A DNA stretch of 64,000 bases, taken from Marivita sp046591575 (lineage in GTDB: Bacteria; Pseudomonadota; Alphaproteobacteria; Rhodobacterales; Rhodobacteraceae). Shown here in pieces: positions 1 through 8,923 of this stretch (positions are counted from its first letter, which is position 1; every line of letters begins with the position of its first letter). The translations under genes and the position numbers were made by a program. The notes beneath the pieces are model-generated. The model made no database searches and had not been told where the DNA came from. It saw nothing but the letters and a program-made list of their open reading frames with translations. The DNA is taken from positions 56,353-120,352 of the forward strand of contig NZ_JBIQWA010000009.1 of assembly GCF_046591575.1 (NCBI RefSeq), written 5' to 3'.

Positions 1-2
1 GT

Positions 3-536
3 TGCTTTCTGCCCACAACTGCCTGGGCCCACAAAGTCAAATTGCCCGAACGGTTCGAACCACAATTGGTAAACACCCGTCGTGGTGACTGGGTTAAAGG
101 CGATGTCCACGTCGTTCCCGACGATTTTTTCCTTTATTTCATGCTCGAGGACGGGATGGCGATCCGCTACGGGGTCGGGGTAGGGCGCAAAGGTTTGTAC
201 GAACCCGGAGAGTTCACGGTAGCGCGCAAGGCCAAATGGCCATGGTGGCGGCCAACGAACGCCATGATCCGGCGCGAGCCACGCAAATACGCAAAGTACA
301 AGGATGGACTGAAAGGCGGGCCAAACAACCCGCTCGGGGCCCGCGCGCTCTATCTCTACGATGCCGAGGGACGCGATACCTATCTTCGCATTCATGGAAC
401 GAACGCCCCGGAGACAATTGGGTCTGCCGTGTCGAATGGATGCGCGCGGTTGACGAATGAACATGTGAAGGATCTGTACGAACGCGTTGAAATCGGCGCC
501 CGCGTCTTCCTGTATCCCAAAGTGACAACGGCGTGA
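3..536 (+). CDS. L,D-transpeptidase (YkuD), 5' end outside window
   Basis: YkuD-family L,D-transpeptidases cross-link peptidoglycan (3-3 bonds) or attach proteins to it in the periplasm, using a catalytic cysteine. The frame is open to the left edge, and the first visible residues (LPTTAWAHKV) look like the end of a signal peptide, so the true start lies upstream. The catalytic signature is present: HGTNAPETIGSAVSNGCARL near the C-terminus, with His, Ser and Cys-Arg in place. The protein is a diverged paralogue of the genes at 2593-3258 and 12046-12711; all share YGV, LYEPG and LGARALYL-type blocks. It lies directly upstream of a multicopper oxidase. The family call is sure; the substrate is unknown. 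Confidence 0.85.
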   Translation, partial: CFLPTTAWAHKVKLPERFEPQLVNTRRGDWVKGDVHVVPDDFFLYFMLEDGMAIRYGVGVGRKGLYEPGEFTVARKAKWPWWRPTNAMIRREPRKYAKYKDGLKGGPNNPLGARALYLYDAEGRDTYLRIHGTNAPETIGSAVSNGCARLTNEHVKDLYERVEIGARVFLYPKVTTA

Positions 537-628
537 GGAGTGTTCTGTCGCCTTGAAGTTCCTCTTCCGGAAATGGCACAAGTGCGGCAGTTGGCGAAAG
601 CCAGTCTATCATTCATGAGGTGACGGAA

Positions 629-1924
629 TTGTCTTTGAGCCGGAGGTCTTTCCTTGGCGGGATGACCGTTGCGCTGGCTGGTACCCGCTTGCCAGCAGCG
701 ACACACGAGTTGATCCTCGCGCCCCAATCGATCAAGGCGCACCTTGCTGGGTACGACGTGTCGATGTTGGGCTTCAACGGTGGTCTGCCGGGCCCAGAAG
801 TCAGAATGCGACAAGGACAAACCGCCCGCATTACCCTCGATAACCGATTGGAGGAGGGCGCTCTCGTTCACTGGCATGGGTTGCGGGTTCCAAATCGGAT
901 GGATGGTGTCAACGTCCTCACTCAGGATGTGGTCATTCCGGGCGACTCGTATCGTTATCAATTCGGCGTCCCGGATGCCGGCACGTATTGGTATCACTCG
1001 CATTACCTGTCTTACGATCAGGTCAGCCGCGGTCTTTTCGGCGCCTTCATCGTCGAGGAGCAAAATGCGCCGGCTGTCGACCATGACATCGTTGTTCAGT
1101 TCTTCGATGTCTTGCTGGATCAGTCCGGGCAGTACGACGAAGCGTTCAACCCGGCCCACTTCGCAACCGAGGGCCGTATCGGCAATACGGTCACGGCACT
1201 TGTTTTCAATGGAACCGGCAAGACTGTGAAACGAGGCGACCGTCTGCGACTGCGTCTCATAAATCCCTCTATCGACAGGGTGTACCGTGTCGGCCTGGAT
1301 GGTTTGATAGGCAAGATCGTTGCACTGGATGGCATGCCTCTGGCGCATCCTCGGACGCTCGAACCGATCCTTCTCGCTCCGGGGCAAAGATGCGATGTGA
1401 TTGGTGATGCGACCGGGCCTATTAGATTCGACGACAGCTTTGGAGAACAGACGTTGAGCCTTGGCGAAATCGCTGTTTCCGGTTCCCGTGAGCCCGCGAA
1501 AGCGCCCATCACCGCATTGCCCGCCAACCGAATGCCCGCCCCGAAAGACCCCGGCCAAACCGCGGAGCTGGTGCTCCAGGGAGGTGCGGGAAGCGCGTCC
1601 CACAACGGCACAGGGACATGGGCGCTCAATGACGTATCCGGCCTGCCTCGAAGGCCTTTCCTATCCGCCGCGCAGGGGACGACCGCGCGCATTTCGATCC
1701 GCAACGAAACCGGGTTCCCACACGTCATGCATCTGCATGGCCACCATTTCTGGGAACTCGATGCGGCGGGTGAAGCCGGTCCATACCGGGACTCGACCTA
1801 TCTGGATACCGGCGAGACGCGGGATATTCTCGTCGTCCTGGACAATCCGGGATCGTGGATGCTGCACTGCCACATGTTGAGCCACCAAGCCGACGGTATG
1901 GCAACGTGGATCAGAGTCGGCTGA
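629..1924 (+). CDS. Tat-exported multicopper oxidase (CopA/FtsP-like)
   Basis: Periplasmic multicopper oxidase, probably oxidising Cu(I) in copper tolerance. All four copper-ligand blocks are visible: HWHG (about residue 81), WYHSH (about 122), HLHGH (about 371) and the C-terminal HCHMLSHQADGM, giving type 1, 2 and 3 copper sites. The N-terminus SLSRRSFLGG is a twin-arginine signal, as expected for a cofactor-loaded protein. At about 431 aa it is shorter than classical CopA and lacks a long Met-rich insert. I chose TTG 629 because GAGGTG lies 6 nt upstream and it starts close to the Tat motif; GTG 620 is in frame and possible. It is followed by dsbB and an L,D-transpeptidase on the same strand. 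Confidence 0.9.
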   Translation: MSLSRRSFLGGMTVALAGTRLPAATHELILAPQSIKAHLAGYDVSMLGFNGGLPGPEVRMRQGQTARITLDNRLEEGALVHWHGLRVPNRMDGVNVLTQDVVIPGDSYRYQFGVPDAGTYWYHSHYLSYDQVSRGLFGAFIVEEQNAPAVDHDIVVQFFDVLLDQSGQYDEAFNPAHFATEGRIGNTVTALVFNGTGKTVKRGDRLRLRLINPSIDRVYRVGLDGLIGKIVALDGMPLAHPRTLEPILLAPGQRCDVIGDATGPIRFDDSFGEQTLSLGEIAVSGSREPAKAPITALPANRMPAPKDPGQTAELVLQGGAGSASHNGTGTWALNDVSGLPRRPFLSAAQGTTARISIRNETGFPHVMHLHGHHFWELDAAGEAGPYRDSTYLDTGETRDILVVLDNPGSWMLHCHMLSHQADGMATWIRVG

Positions 1925-2037
1925 GGGTCGAGACGGATACATACCGTTACAAATCTCTGAATGATAACAGGCCTTTCGCCGTCTACGTAACCTGACAAGC
2001 GAGAAACAGGTCCATCGACTGCCAATGGGAGCGTTCA

Positions 2038-2550
2038 TTGACCCTGACACCAAAATCTCTCGGCATGACTGCGGCGGCAGGATCAGCCGCCTTGCTGTTG
2101 GGGGCCTTCGTTTTCCAGGCTCTTGGGTACGCGCCGTGCGCAATGTGCATCTGGCAACGCTACCCACACGCAATCGCCATTGGAATGGGCGCTCTGTTGC
2201 TCTTTGCTCTGCCGATTTTGCCAATCCTGATAATCGGTGCCCTGTCGGTACTCAGCACATCCGCGTTGGGAGTGTTTCATACCGGTGTCGAGCGCGGCTG
2301 GTGGGAGGGACCGACTTCTTGCACGGGATCCGGCCTCGATGTTTCCCAAATGTCGGTATCGGAATTGCTGCCCTCTGCCAGTTCAAATACGTCCAATCTT
2401 GTTCTGTGCAGTGAGGTTGTCTGGGAATTTCTGACGTTGTCCATGGCCAGTTGGAACGCGATCCTAAGCGGTGTCCTTGCTTGCCTCTGGTTGGTCGCGA
2501 TCGCAAGACATCAAAAGGTTCGGTGGCATGGGGTCGCGGACGTTTCTTGA
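2038..2550 (+). CDS. DsbB-family disulfide bond formation protein
   Basis: Inner-membrane quinone-linked oxidase that re-oxidises DsbA-type proteins. The 170-aa product has four hydrophobic segments. The first cysteine pair is in YAPCAMCIWQRYPH, a CxxC followed by QR as in DsbB, and the second pair (TSCTG and VLCSEVVW) is in the second periplasmic loop. TTG at 2038 has GGGAG about 7 nt upstream; ATG 2065 is a weaker alternative that would shorten the first TM. A second DsbB lies at 23123-23545 and its likely DsbA partner at 22467-23126. The context suggests repair of periplasmic disulfides under copper stress. Confidence 0.85.
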   Translation: MTLTPKSLGMTAAAGSAALLLGAFVFQALGYAPCAMCIWQRYPHAIAIGMGALLLFALPILPILIIGALSVLSTSALGVFHTGVERGWWEGPTSCTGSGLDVSQMSVSELLPSASSNTSNLVLCSEVVWEFLTLSMASWNAILSGVLACLWLVAIARHQKVRWHGVADVS

Positions 2551-2592
2551 ATCGTCCCGCATTCATCGAAAACAAACAAAGGGCTTCGCTTC

Positions 2593-3258
2593 ATGGTTAC
2601 AAGACGACACTTCCTTGCACTTTCCGCCTCGCTGTTTTCAGCGTCTCTGAGTTCGCCAGCATTCGCTAAGACCTGGCCGTCAACAGCCGAAAAAGCAGCT
2701 TGGGATGCGCAGATCACGCCCGCCAACTATGACCCGGCAACAACCAACCCATGGGGGCTGCATCCCAGGCTGCTGCCGCAACGCGTTTTGGCGAATGACG
2801 GTTTGCGCCCGGGTGACATTCACGTCGATGCGATCGCGCGCTATCTGTACCATATCGAGGAAGGTGGCACCGCGATGCGATACGGGGTGGCGATTGCCAA
2901 GGGCGATCTCTATGAACCCGGCACCTATACGATCCGCCGAAAGGTCGAATGGCCGCACTGGACGCCAACGCAGTCAATGATCGAACGCGATCCGGAGGCT
3001 TACGAGCGGTTTGCCGACGGTATGGAGCCCGGCCCCAACAATGCCTTGGGCAGCAGGGCTTTGTATCTATTCGTCGGAGATCGGGATACGTACCTTCGAA
3101 TTCACGGAACGCCGAGCCCTCGCAGCATTGGCGGCCGGGCCAGTTCGGGATGCGTGCGCATGGTGATGGCCCACATCAATGATCTCTATCCGAATGTCGC
3201 TGTCGGATCGACGGCGTTCCTTTACTCGGCCGAAGACAGCGTTACCGCTCGAAGCTAA
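2593..3258 (+). CDS. L,D-transpeptidase (YkuD), Tat-type signal
   Basis: Second of three YkuD L,D-transpeptidases in the window, 221 aa. The N-terminus MVTRRHFLALSASLFSA resembles a twin-arginine signal peptide and ends near SPAFA. The catalytic block reads IHGTPSPRSIGGRASSGCVR, with His, Ser and Cys-Arg conserved. It is colinear and the same length as the copy at 12046-12711, which indicates a duplication; the copy at the left edge is more diverged. It follows dsbB by 42 nt and may be co-transcribed with it and the multicopper oxidase. Role inferred: strengthening or remodelling peptidoglycan during metal stress. Confidence 0.9.
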   Translation: MVTRRHFLALSASLFSASLSSPAFAKTWPSTAEKAAWDAQITPANYDPATTNPWGLHPRLLPQRVLANDGLRPGDIHVDAIARYLYHIEEGGTAMRYGVAIAKGDLYEPGTYTIRRKVEWPHWTPTQSMIERDPEAYERFADGMEPGPNNALGSRALYLFVGDRDTYLRIHGTPSPRSIGGRASSGCVRMVMAHINDLYPNVAVGSTAFLYSAEDSVTARS

Positions 3259-3334
3259 CCTATTGCATCTTTGGCTCACACGCCGAGGACTGCGTCGTGC
3301 AGGGACATCTTCCAATGAATTGTTGGACGAACAC

Positions 3335-3964
3335 TCACGGCTGTGTCGCAAGTGAACTTTCGAACTGTGCGATCGCTACGGATTTGTCGTCCTCATCGTT
3401 CTCGAACAGCTTTGTGGTTCGCACGCCCGGCAACTTGCCAAAATCCGCCATCAGGCGCTTTGGAAAAAATGTGCGTCCGATGGATTCAAATCCTGGTAAT
3501 TGTCTGAGTACCGCGGAGGTACTGGCACTACAAAAACCGGAAGCGGCTGGGCCGCTGGCAATTGCAAGGCGCAAAGCCTGCTCCGCGACTTCGGGAGACA
3601 CATCGATCTCTTGTATGACGACATGGTAGGTCTCGCGAGCATGAGCCCGCGCATAAAAATCGGCCACTTGTGGAGTAATGCCATAAAGCACATCTCCCCG
3701 TTCCGGTACAGCGCTCAGCCGGACCGTTCCTGCCGGATCGAAGATAACACGCTGCGACCCATTAATCATGACGCTGCTATGCGCACCCGCCCCGGACCTG
3801 TTGTTGATCATGGTGTACAACGTCAGCGCGGCCGGTCCATCGTGACGGTAGGATGCGCTACTGATGACTTCGGCTGAAGCATCCGGGCGCATGTCGTTTC
3901 CTGCACCGCACCCCGCCAAAATTACCAAGGTTAGAACTGAGAAAATGCGGTTCAAAAAGAGCAC
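3335..3964 (-). CDS. Putative lipoprotein, unknown function
   Basis: Product of 209 aa with a lipoprotein signal: hydrophobic LNRIFSVLTLVILAGC with a LAGC lipobox, then GAGNDMRPDASAE. I recognise no catalytic motif in the mature part, which contains one more Cys (GFCSAST) and a mixed sequence with DVLYGITPQVADFYA. GTG at 3964 is chosen because a strong AGGAGG lies 7 nt before it; the frame continues far upstream but there it runs antisense to the EF-hand gene. It is transcribed towards the L,D-transpeptidase. Its maturation would need Lgt and LspA, both encoded in this window. Confidence 0.6.
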   Translation of the reverse strand: MLFLNRIFSVLTLVILAGCGAGNDMRPDASAEVISSASYRHDGPAALTLYTMINNRSGAGAHSSVMINGSQRVIFDPAGTVRLSAVPERGDVLYGITPQVADFYARAHARETYHVVIQEIDVSPEVAEQALRLAIASGPAASGFCSASTSAVLRQLPGFESIGRTFFPKRLMADFGKLPGVRTTKLFENDEDDKSVAIAQFESSLATQP

Positions 3965-4289
3965 CCTGCAGCCTCCTGCCATGGGTTGAATGATTGAATT
4001 TTCGGGATATTCAGGGCCTCTAGCAATCTCGACATCAACTCTTCCGGATTTCACCTCTACCGAAACATGGGTTCGGTTTCGGTTGGTATACGGATCCTCG
4101 ACACCTTTTTTTCTGGATATCGCATGTTTCAGATGAAGAGGAGCGTTCGCCCCGAATTGATTTGTCGCAATTTGTAACAGACCCCGCCTTTGTGACCTCG
4201 CGATACAAAACACCGGCTCGCGTGGCATTCCGCATCTGCAGGTGCCCCCCATATGCTGGGTATCGCAACACTGACACGAGGTGATCGAA
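3965..4289. other. Intergenic region between divergent genes
   Basis: About 325 nt between the divergent lipoprotein (minus) and EF-hand protein (plus). It should hold both promoters. I see no MerR-type 19-bp-spacer promoter here and no convincing small gene; the one 80-codon minus-strand frame has no plausible start signals. Confidence 0.4.
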
Positions 4290-4898
4290 ATGAAACGCAA
4301 CACTTTACTCGCTGCAATGACCCTGGCTGCAACCGCCCTTGGCGGTGCCGCATTCGCGGACGCCAACCACGGGCGTGGGGGACAATTTGGCGCCCAGAGC
4401 GGACCAGGCATGATGCAGAACGGTGGTCCCGGTATGATGGGGAACATGGGCGGAATGATGGACATGATGAAGCGCATGCACGGAAACATGATGGGCGCAG
4501 GCATGATGGGCGCAGGCATGGGCAGTGGTATGATGAGCCCAGGCATGGCTGGCGGCATGATGCAAATGTTCGACACTGATGGAGACGGCACAACGACGCC
4601 GGAAGAAATGCGCACGCAGCTGCAGGCCAAGCTTTCCGAGTTTGACAGCGACGGGGATGGAAGCCTCTCGATTACCGAGTTTGAAGCTCTCCACAGCGCG
4701 ATGATCCGCGAAATGATGGTGGATCGCTTCCAACACCTCGATGCCGATGGCGACGGCGCGGTGACGCCGGAAGAGATGGCCGCTCCTGCCGATAGGATGG
4801 AGCGGATGCAGATGATGCGGTCGAATATGGCAGATGCGCCTGCGCGGCCTGGCAACGGTCAGGGCATGGGCAACGGCTCCATGATGCAGGACAACTGA
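4290..4898 (+). CDS. Exported Met-rich EF-hand protein
   Basis: Secreted protein of 202 aa with three canonical EF-hand loops: DTDGDGTTTPEE, DSDGDGSLSITE and DADGDGAVTPEE, which bind calcium. Between the signal peptide (ends near GGAAFADA) and the first loop lies a Gly/Met-rich stretch with repeated GMM motifs (about residues 40-90), plus His residues. Met-rich segments of this kind bind Cu(I)/Ag(I) in several periplasmic copper proteins. ATG 4290 is preferred because GAGG sits 8 nt upstream; GTG 4281 is in frame. Likely a periplasmic copper-sequestering or sensing protein, which is an inference from composition and context. Confidence 0.75.
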   Translation: MKRNTLLAAMTLAATALGGAAFADANHGRGGQFGAQSGPGMMQNGGPGMMGNMGGMMDMMKRMHGNMMGAGMMGAGMGSGMMSPGMAGGMMQMFDTDGDGTTTPEEMRTQLQAKLSEFDSDGDGSLSITEFEALHSAMIREMMVDRFQHLDADGDGAVTPEEMAAPADRMERMQMMRSNMADAPARPGNGQGMGNGSMMQDN

Positions 4899-4904
4899 GC
4901 CAAT

Positions 4905-4929
4905 GGGTGCCGGTTTTTTTCCGGCACCC
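4905..4929 (+). terminator. Hairpin after the EF-hand gene
   Basis: Perfect 9-bp inverted repeat GGGTGCCGG / CCGGCACCC separated by seven T residues. It lies 7 nt after the EF-hand stop codon. Unlike a standard intrinsic terminator the T run is in the loop, not after the stem, so termination efficiency is uncertain. Confidence 0.6.
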
Positions 4930-5038
4930 GTCCTCACAACCCCAAAACCATTCGCGGTCGGGACATTGAACCGAACCGCGACCTGAACCGTTTAGCCTCG
5001 GTATGCCAACAAATAGAGACACGGAAAGGAAAATTCCC

Positions 5039-5425
5039 ATGGCCTATACCTATGATCGCGTCCTGAAAGACACCAAAATCGATGACGCAGAGATGCGTGT
5101 TCGGGATGCTTTGGCAGACAAGGGCTTCGGCGTTCTGACTGAGATTGACGTCAAAGCGACGATGAAAAAGAAACTTGATGCGGACATGCCGCCTTACCGC
5201 ATCTTGGGGGCCTGTAATCCGGGCATGGCGCACAAAGCCATCGAGATCGAGCCTCGCATCGGTGCGATGCTTCCCTGCAATGTTATCCTGCGGCAACTGG
5301 ACGGCGACACCGAGGTCAGCGCGGTCGATCCTGTCGCTTCGATGCAGGCGGTGCAGAACCAAGACCTGGACGCGGTCGCCGGCGAAGTCCGCGATCTCCT
5401 TCGGGACGCCCTCGACACCGCGTGA
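5039..5425 (+). CDS. DUF302-family protein
   Basis: Protein of 128 aa matching the DUF302 pattern: an N-terminal alpha/beta segment with LADKGFGVLTEIDVKATMKKK, then YRILGACNPGMAHKAIEIEP with the typical GACNP-A core, and LPCNVILRQL. DUF302 proteins are small and poorly characterised, and are often found beside sulfur- or metal-metabolism genes. There is no signal peptide, so it is cytoplasmic. ATG 5039 has GGAAAGGA about 8 nt upstream. It lies between the EF-hand protein and lgt. The exact function is unknown. Confidence 0.8.
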   Translation: MAYTYDRVLKDTKIDDAEMRVRDALADKGFGVLTEIDVKATMKKKLDADMPPYRILGACNPGMAHKAIEIEPRIGAMLPCNVILRQLDGDTEVSAVDPVASMQAVQNQDLDAVAGEVRDLLRDALDTA

Positions 5426-5456
5426 TGGCGGGATGGGCGTTGGATGCCCTGTCGCA

Positions 5457-5484
5457 GATCGAGCGCCTTTAGCGGTGCTCGATC
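5457..5484 (+). terminator. Hairpin downstream of the DUF302 gene
   Basis: Inverted repeat GATCGAGC / GCTCGATC (8-bp arms, 12-nt loop) between the DUF302 stop codon and lgt. There is no T tract, so it could be a weak terminator or an mRNA-processing structure. Confidence 0.4.
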
Positions 5485-5530
5485 AATGCCATCTAATCCC
5501 CACGTAAATTCCTGATGAGGAACTCACCCA

Positions 5531-6451
5531 GTGCTGCCAGCGGGATTGCCATTTCCGGATATTGGAACCGACCTCTTCTCCTTCGACATCGGGGGGGTCA
5601 CATTCGCACTCCGCTGGTACGCGCTAGCCTATATCTTCGGTATCCTGATTGGCTGGCGCATTTGTTCGAGTGCCATAAGCCGTCCCGCGCTCTGGACGTC
5701 AGCTGGACCGCCGCTTGACCGAACGCAGATCGAAGATCTTCTGACGTGGATCATCATCGGCGTGATTGCTGGTGGTCGCCTGGGCTTTGTACTGTTCTAC
5801 CAGCCCGCATATTATCTCGCCAATCCCTTGGAAATTCTGATGGTCTGGCAAGGCGGCATGTCTTTCCACGGGGGGTTCGCGGGAGTTGTCATCGCGGCCT
5901 TGCTGTTCTGCCTTAGACAGAACGCGTCATTGCTCAGCACTGGCGACTTGCTGGCTTTGGCAACACCACCAGGCTTGTTTCTTGGAAGGCTGGCGAACTT
6001 CACCAACAATGAGTTGTGGGGGCGTCCAACGGACGTTCCCTGGGCGGTGATCTTTCCCGGCGAAGTCGCGCAGGCCTGCCCAGGGGTTAGCGGCCTCTGC
6101 GCCCGACACCCGTCCCAGCTGTACGAGGCGGTATTGGAGGGGCTCATTCTTGGAATACTGCTCATTTATCTCGCTTGGGGCCGGGGCTGGCTGAAAATGC
6201 CCGGTGCCTTGGCTGGCGTGTTTCTGACCGGCTATGGTCTTGCCCGAAGTTTCGTCGAGATGTTCCGGCAACCGGACCAACAATTTGTGACGGCGGACAA
6301 CCCGATCGGCCATGCGCTTCATTTTGGTGAGTGGGGTTTGACCATGGGCCAGTTGCTCTCCATGCCAATGGCGCTGGTCGGGCTGGCGTTGATCGTGTTC
6401 GCCCGGCGGGAACGGGGCCGGACAGCGCCACCCCGCAGAGCCGCAATGTAA
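5531..6451 (+). CDS. lgt: Prolipoprotein diacylglyceryl transferase
   Basis: Inner-membrane enzyme that transfers diacylglycerol from phosphatidylglycerol to the lipobox cysteine, the first step of lipoprotein maturation. At 306 aa it has the usual length and about seven TM segments. Family blocks are visible: RWYALAYIFGILIGW, GGRLGFVLFY, MSFHGGF with the functional His, RLANFTNNELWGR and RHPSQLYEAVLEG. GTG 5531 is the start, with AGGA upstream. The next two enzymes of the pathway, lspA (18233-18706) and lnt (16665-18236), are also in the island, so this accessory DNA encodes the full pathway. It directly precedes the copper ATPase gene. Confidence 0.95.
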   Translation: MLPAGLPFPDIGTDLFSFDIGGVTFALRWYALAYIFGILIGWRICSSAISRPALWTSAGPPLDRTQIEDLLTWIIIGVIAGGRLGFVLFYQPAYYLANPLEILMVWQGGMSFHGGFAGVVIAALLFCLRQNASLLSTGDLLALATPPGLFLGRLANFTNNELWGRPTDVPWAVIFPGEVAQACPGVSGLCARHPSQLYEAVLEGLILGILLIYLAWGRGWLKMPGALAGVFLTGYGLARSFVEMFRQPDQQFVTADNPIGHALHFGEWGLTMGQLLSMPMALVGLALIVFARRERGRTAPPRRAAM

Positions 6452-6469
6452 TCGCCGTACTGATCTCTC

Positions 6470-6500
6470 TTGACCCTCCCGCGGATGGAAGCCCTAGGCA
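6470..6500 (+). promoter_or_regulatory. CueR-type copA promoter
   Basis: TTGACC (6470-6475) and TAGGCA (6495-6500) are separated by exactly 19 bp, the long spacer typical of MerR-family promoters. The spacer holds the dyad CTCCC-GCGGA-TGGAAG, very like the E. coli CueR site at copA (TTCCCC-N-TGGAAGG). It lies 30 nt before the copper ATPase start. No CueR-like gene is present in the window, so the activator must be encoded elsewhere. Confidence 0.65.
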
Positions 6501-6529
6501 AGAGAAGCATTCTCGGAAAGGACCGCAAA

Positions 6530-8875
6530 ATGAGCACTCCCGACAGTTCTGAAACCACAGCAGCTTCTTCGGTATTCGTTTGCCCCATGCACCCTGAGGT
6601 GCGGCAGGACGAGCCCGGCAATTGTCCGAAATGCGGGATGCACCTCGTGCCGGAATCGGAGCTCGAGGTCCATTCAGCACATGATCATCACGAACACCAC
6701 GCGGGTGCCACGCCGGCCGATGGCCGATATGATCTGGTTCCTACAGGACATGATGGTCCCATTTTCACCTGCCCGATGCACCCTCAGGTGCGGCAGCCTG
6801 ATCCGGGCGCGTGTCCGATCTGTGGTATGGGATTGGAACTGGAATCCGGTGTGCCGGGCGATGAAGGTCCAAATCCCGAACTGGTGGATTTCACACGGCG
6901 GTTCTGGGTCGGCACAGTCCTGACGATCCCGCTCCTTGTCCTCACGATGGGGCCATTCGTCGGTTTCCCCGCAGTCCGGACTTTTTTTGGCGAAAGCACC
7001 ACACAATGGATCGAATTGATCCTGGCAACGCCAGTGGTCTTGTGGTGCGGCTGGCCGTTTCTGGAACGCGGATGGATTTCGTTCCGCACATTGAACCTCA
7101 ACATGTTCTCCCTGATCGGCATGGGCGTTCTTGCCGCCTGGCTCTTCAGCGTCGTTGCCGTTCTCGCACCGGACATATTCCCTGATGGGTTCCGAGACTC
7201 CGAAGGCCATGTCGGCGTCTATTTCGAGGCGGCGGCGGTGATCGTGACGCTGGTGCTGCTCGGCCAGGTGATGGAACTACGCGCCCGCGAGGGGACCGGC
7301 AAGGCGATCCGCGCGCTTCTCGACATGGCGGCAAAGACCGCGCGGGTCATCCGGGACGACGGATCCGAGGAGGAAATCCCGCTGGAGGACGTGCAAGTCG
7401 GGGACCGGCTGCGCGTGCGGCCCGGTGACAAGGTGCCGGTCGATGGCGTGGTTCTGGACGGCCGGTCCTCGGTCGACGAAAGCATGATCTCCGGTGAACC
7501 CGTGCCGGTCGAGAAGACCGAGGGCGACCCGCTGACCGGCGCGACGATCAATGGCACCGGCAGTCTGGTGATGGAGGCGACGCGTGTCGGGTCCGACACG
7601 ATGCTGGCTCAAATTGTCGAGATGGTGTCGAACGCGCAGCGCTCGCGCGCCCCGATCCAGAAATACGCCGACAAGGTGGCGGGATATTTCGTTCCGGCCG
7701 TCATCGGTATCGCGGTCCTGTCCTTCATCGCCTGGGCGATCTGGGGGCCCGCGCCTGCGCTTTCCTACGCATTGATTTCGGCGGTGGCGGTTCTGATCAT
7801 CGCCTGTCCTTGTGCGCTTGGCCTGGCGACACCGATGTCGATCATGACAGCGACAGGACGGGGCGCTCAGGCAGGGGTGCTGATCAAGAACGCCGAGGCG
7901 CTGGAGCGGTTCGAGAAAGTCGATACCCTGATCGTCGACAAGACCGGCACGTTGACCGAAGGCAAGCCGCGGCTTGTCGACGTACTCCCGCAACCCGGCC
8001 ACGACGAAGCCGAGGTCTTGCGTCTCGCCGCATCGCTTGAGCGCGGATCGGAGCACCCCTTGGCCGAAGCGATCGTCAGGGGTGCGGAGGAGCGAGATGT
8101 CAAAATGGACGAGGCACGGGACTTCGAGGCGGTCACTGGCAAGGGCGTCAAGGGGGTCGTTGACGGCAAAGCGGTCGCGCTCGGCAATTTGGCGATGATC
8201 CGCGAATTGGGGCTCGAGGCGGGCGCGTTGACCGCCAAGGCCAATGCCCGCCGCGACGAAGGCGAGACGGTCATGTTCGTTGTGCTGGATGGCGAGATCG
8301 CCGGTCTAGTTGCTGTCGCCGACCCAGTGAAGGAGACCACGCCAGAAGCCATCGAGGATCTGCATGAACTGGGGTTCCGCGTCATCATGGCGACCGGCGA
8401 CAACGAACGCACGGCCAAGGCCATCGGCACGCGGCTCGGAATCGATGAGATCCGGGCCGACGTGCTGCCGGAGGACAAGGCGCGGATCATCCTTGAGTTG
8501 CAAGAGGCGGGCCACAAGGTCGCCATGGCCGGGGATGGCGTCAACGACGCCCCCGCGCTCGCGCAGGCCGATGTCGGCATCGCCATGGGCACCGGCGCCG
8601 ATGTGGCCATCGAAAGCGCGGGCGTCACGCTGGTCAAGGGCAACCTTGATGGTATCGTGCGTGCGCGGCGGCTCGCCCGGGCCACGATGCGCAACATCCG
8701 CCAGAACCTGTTCTTCGCGCTGATCTACAACGCCTCCGGCGTGCCGGTCGCGGCGGGAGTTCTGTTTCCCTTCTTTGGCATCCTCATCAGTCCGATGTTT
8801 GCTGCCTTCGCCATGAGCGCGTCGTCAATCTCGGTGGTGCTCAATTCGCTGCGCCTTCGCGGCGTTCGTATCTAG
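6530..8875 (+). CDS. copA: Copper-exporting P1B-type ATPase
   Basis: ATP-driven Cu(I)/Ag(I) exporter of the inner membrane, 781 aa. The N-terminus has two heavy-metal-binding zinc-ribbon-like repeats, CPMHPEVR-CPKCGM (18-37) and CPMHPQVR-CPICGM (81-100), with a His-rich link HDHHEHH, instead of ferredoxin-like HMA domains; this is the SilP/CopB-like arrangement. Core motifs are intact: CPC in the metal-transport helix (426-428), phosphorylation site DKTGT at D470, SEHPLAEA, TGDNERTA and GDGVNDAP. ATG 6530 is preferred over an upstream TTG at 6470 because that TTG is inside the -35 element and GGAAAGGA precedes 6530. Confidence 0.95.
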   Translation: MSTPDSSETTAASSVFVCPMHPEVRQDEPGNCPKCGMHLVPESELEVHSAHDHHEHHAGATPADGRYDLVPTGHDGPIFTCPMHPQVRQPDPGACPICGMGLELESGVPGDEGPNPELVDFTRRFWVGTVLTIPLLVLTMGPFVGFPAVRTFFGESTTQWIELILATPVVLWCGWPFLERGWISFRTLNLNMFSLIGMGVLAAWLFSVVAVLAPDIFPDGFRDSEGHVGVYFEAAAVIVTLVLLGQVMELRAREGTGKAIRALLDMAAKTARVIRDDGSEEEIPLEDVQVGDRLRVRPGDKVPVDGVVLDGRSSVDESMISGEPVPVEKTEGDPLTGATINGTGSLVMEATRVGSDTMLAQIVEMVSNAQRSRAPIQKYADKVAGYFVPAVIGIAVLSFIAWAIWGPAPALSYALISAVAVLIIACPCALGLATPMSIMTATGRGAQAGVLIKNAEALERFEKVDTLIVDKTGTLTEGKPRLVDVLPQPGHDEAEVLRLAASLERGSEHPLAEAIVRGAEERDVKMDEARDFEAVTGKGVKGVVDGKAVALGNLAMIRELGLEAGALTAKANARRDEGETVMFVVLDGEIAGLVAVADPVKETTPEAIEDLHELGFRVIMATGDNERTAKAIGTRLGIDEIRADVLPEDKARIILELQEAGHKVAMAGDGVNDAPALAQADVGIAMGTGADVAIESAGVTLVKGNLDGIVRARRLARATMRNIRQNLFFALIYNASGVPVAAGVLFPFFGILISPMFAAFAMSASSISVVLNSLRLRGVRI

Positions 8876-8923
8876 AAGCGCGCAACAGCGTTCGGATGAA
8901 CCAAAATTAAAAGGGGGCCATTT

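Noticed and set aside
3965..4855. Long open extension of the minus-strand lipoprotein gene across the EF-hand gene.
   Set aside because: It runs antisense to a clear EF-hand coding sequence and would bury the signal peptide; the GTG at 3964 with AGGAGG explains the gene.
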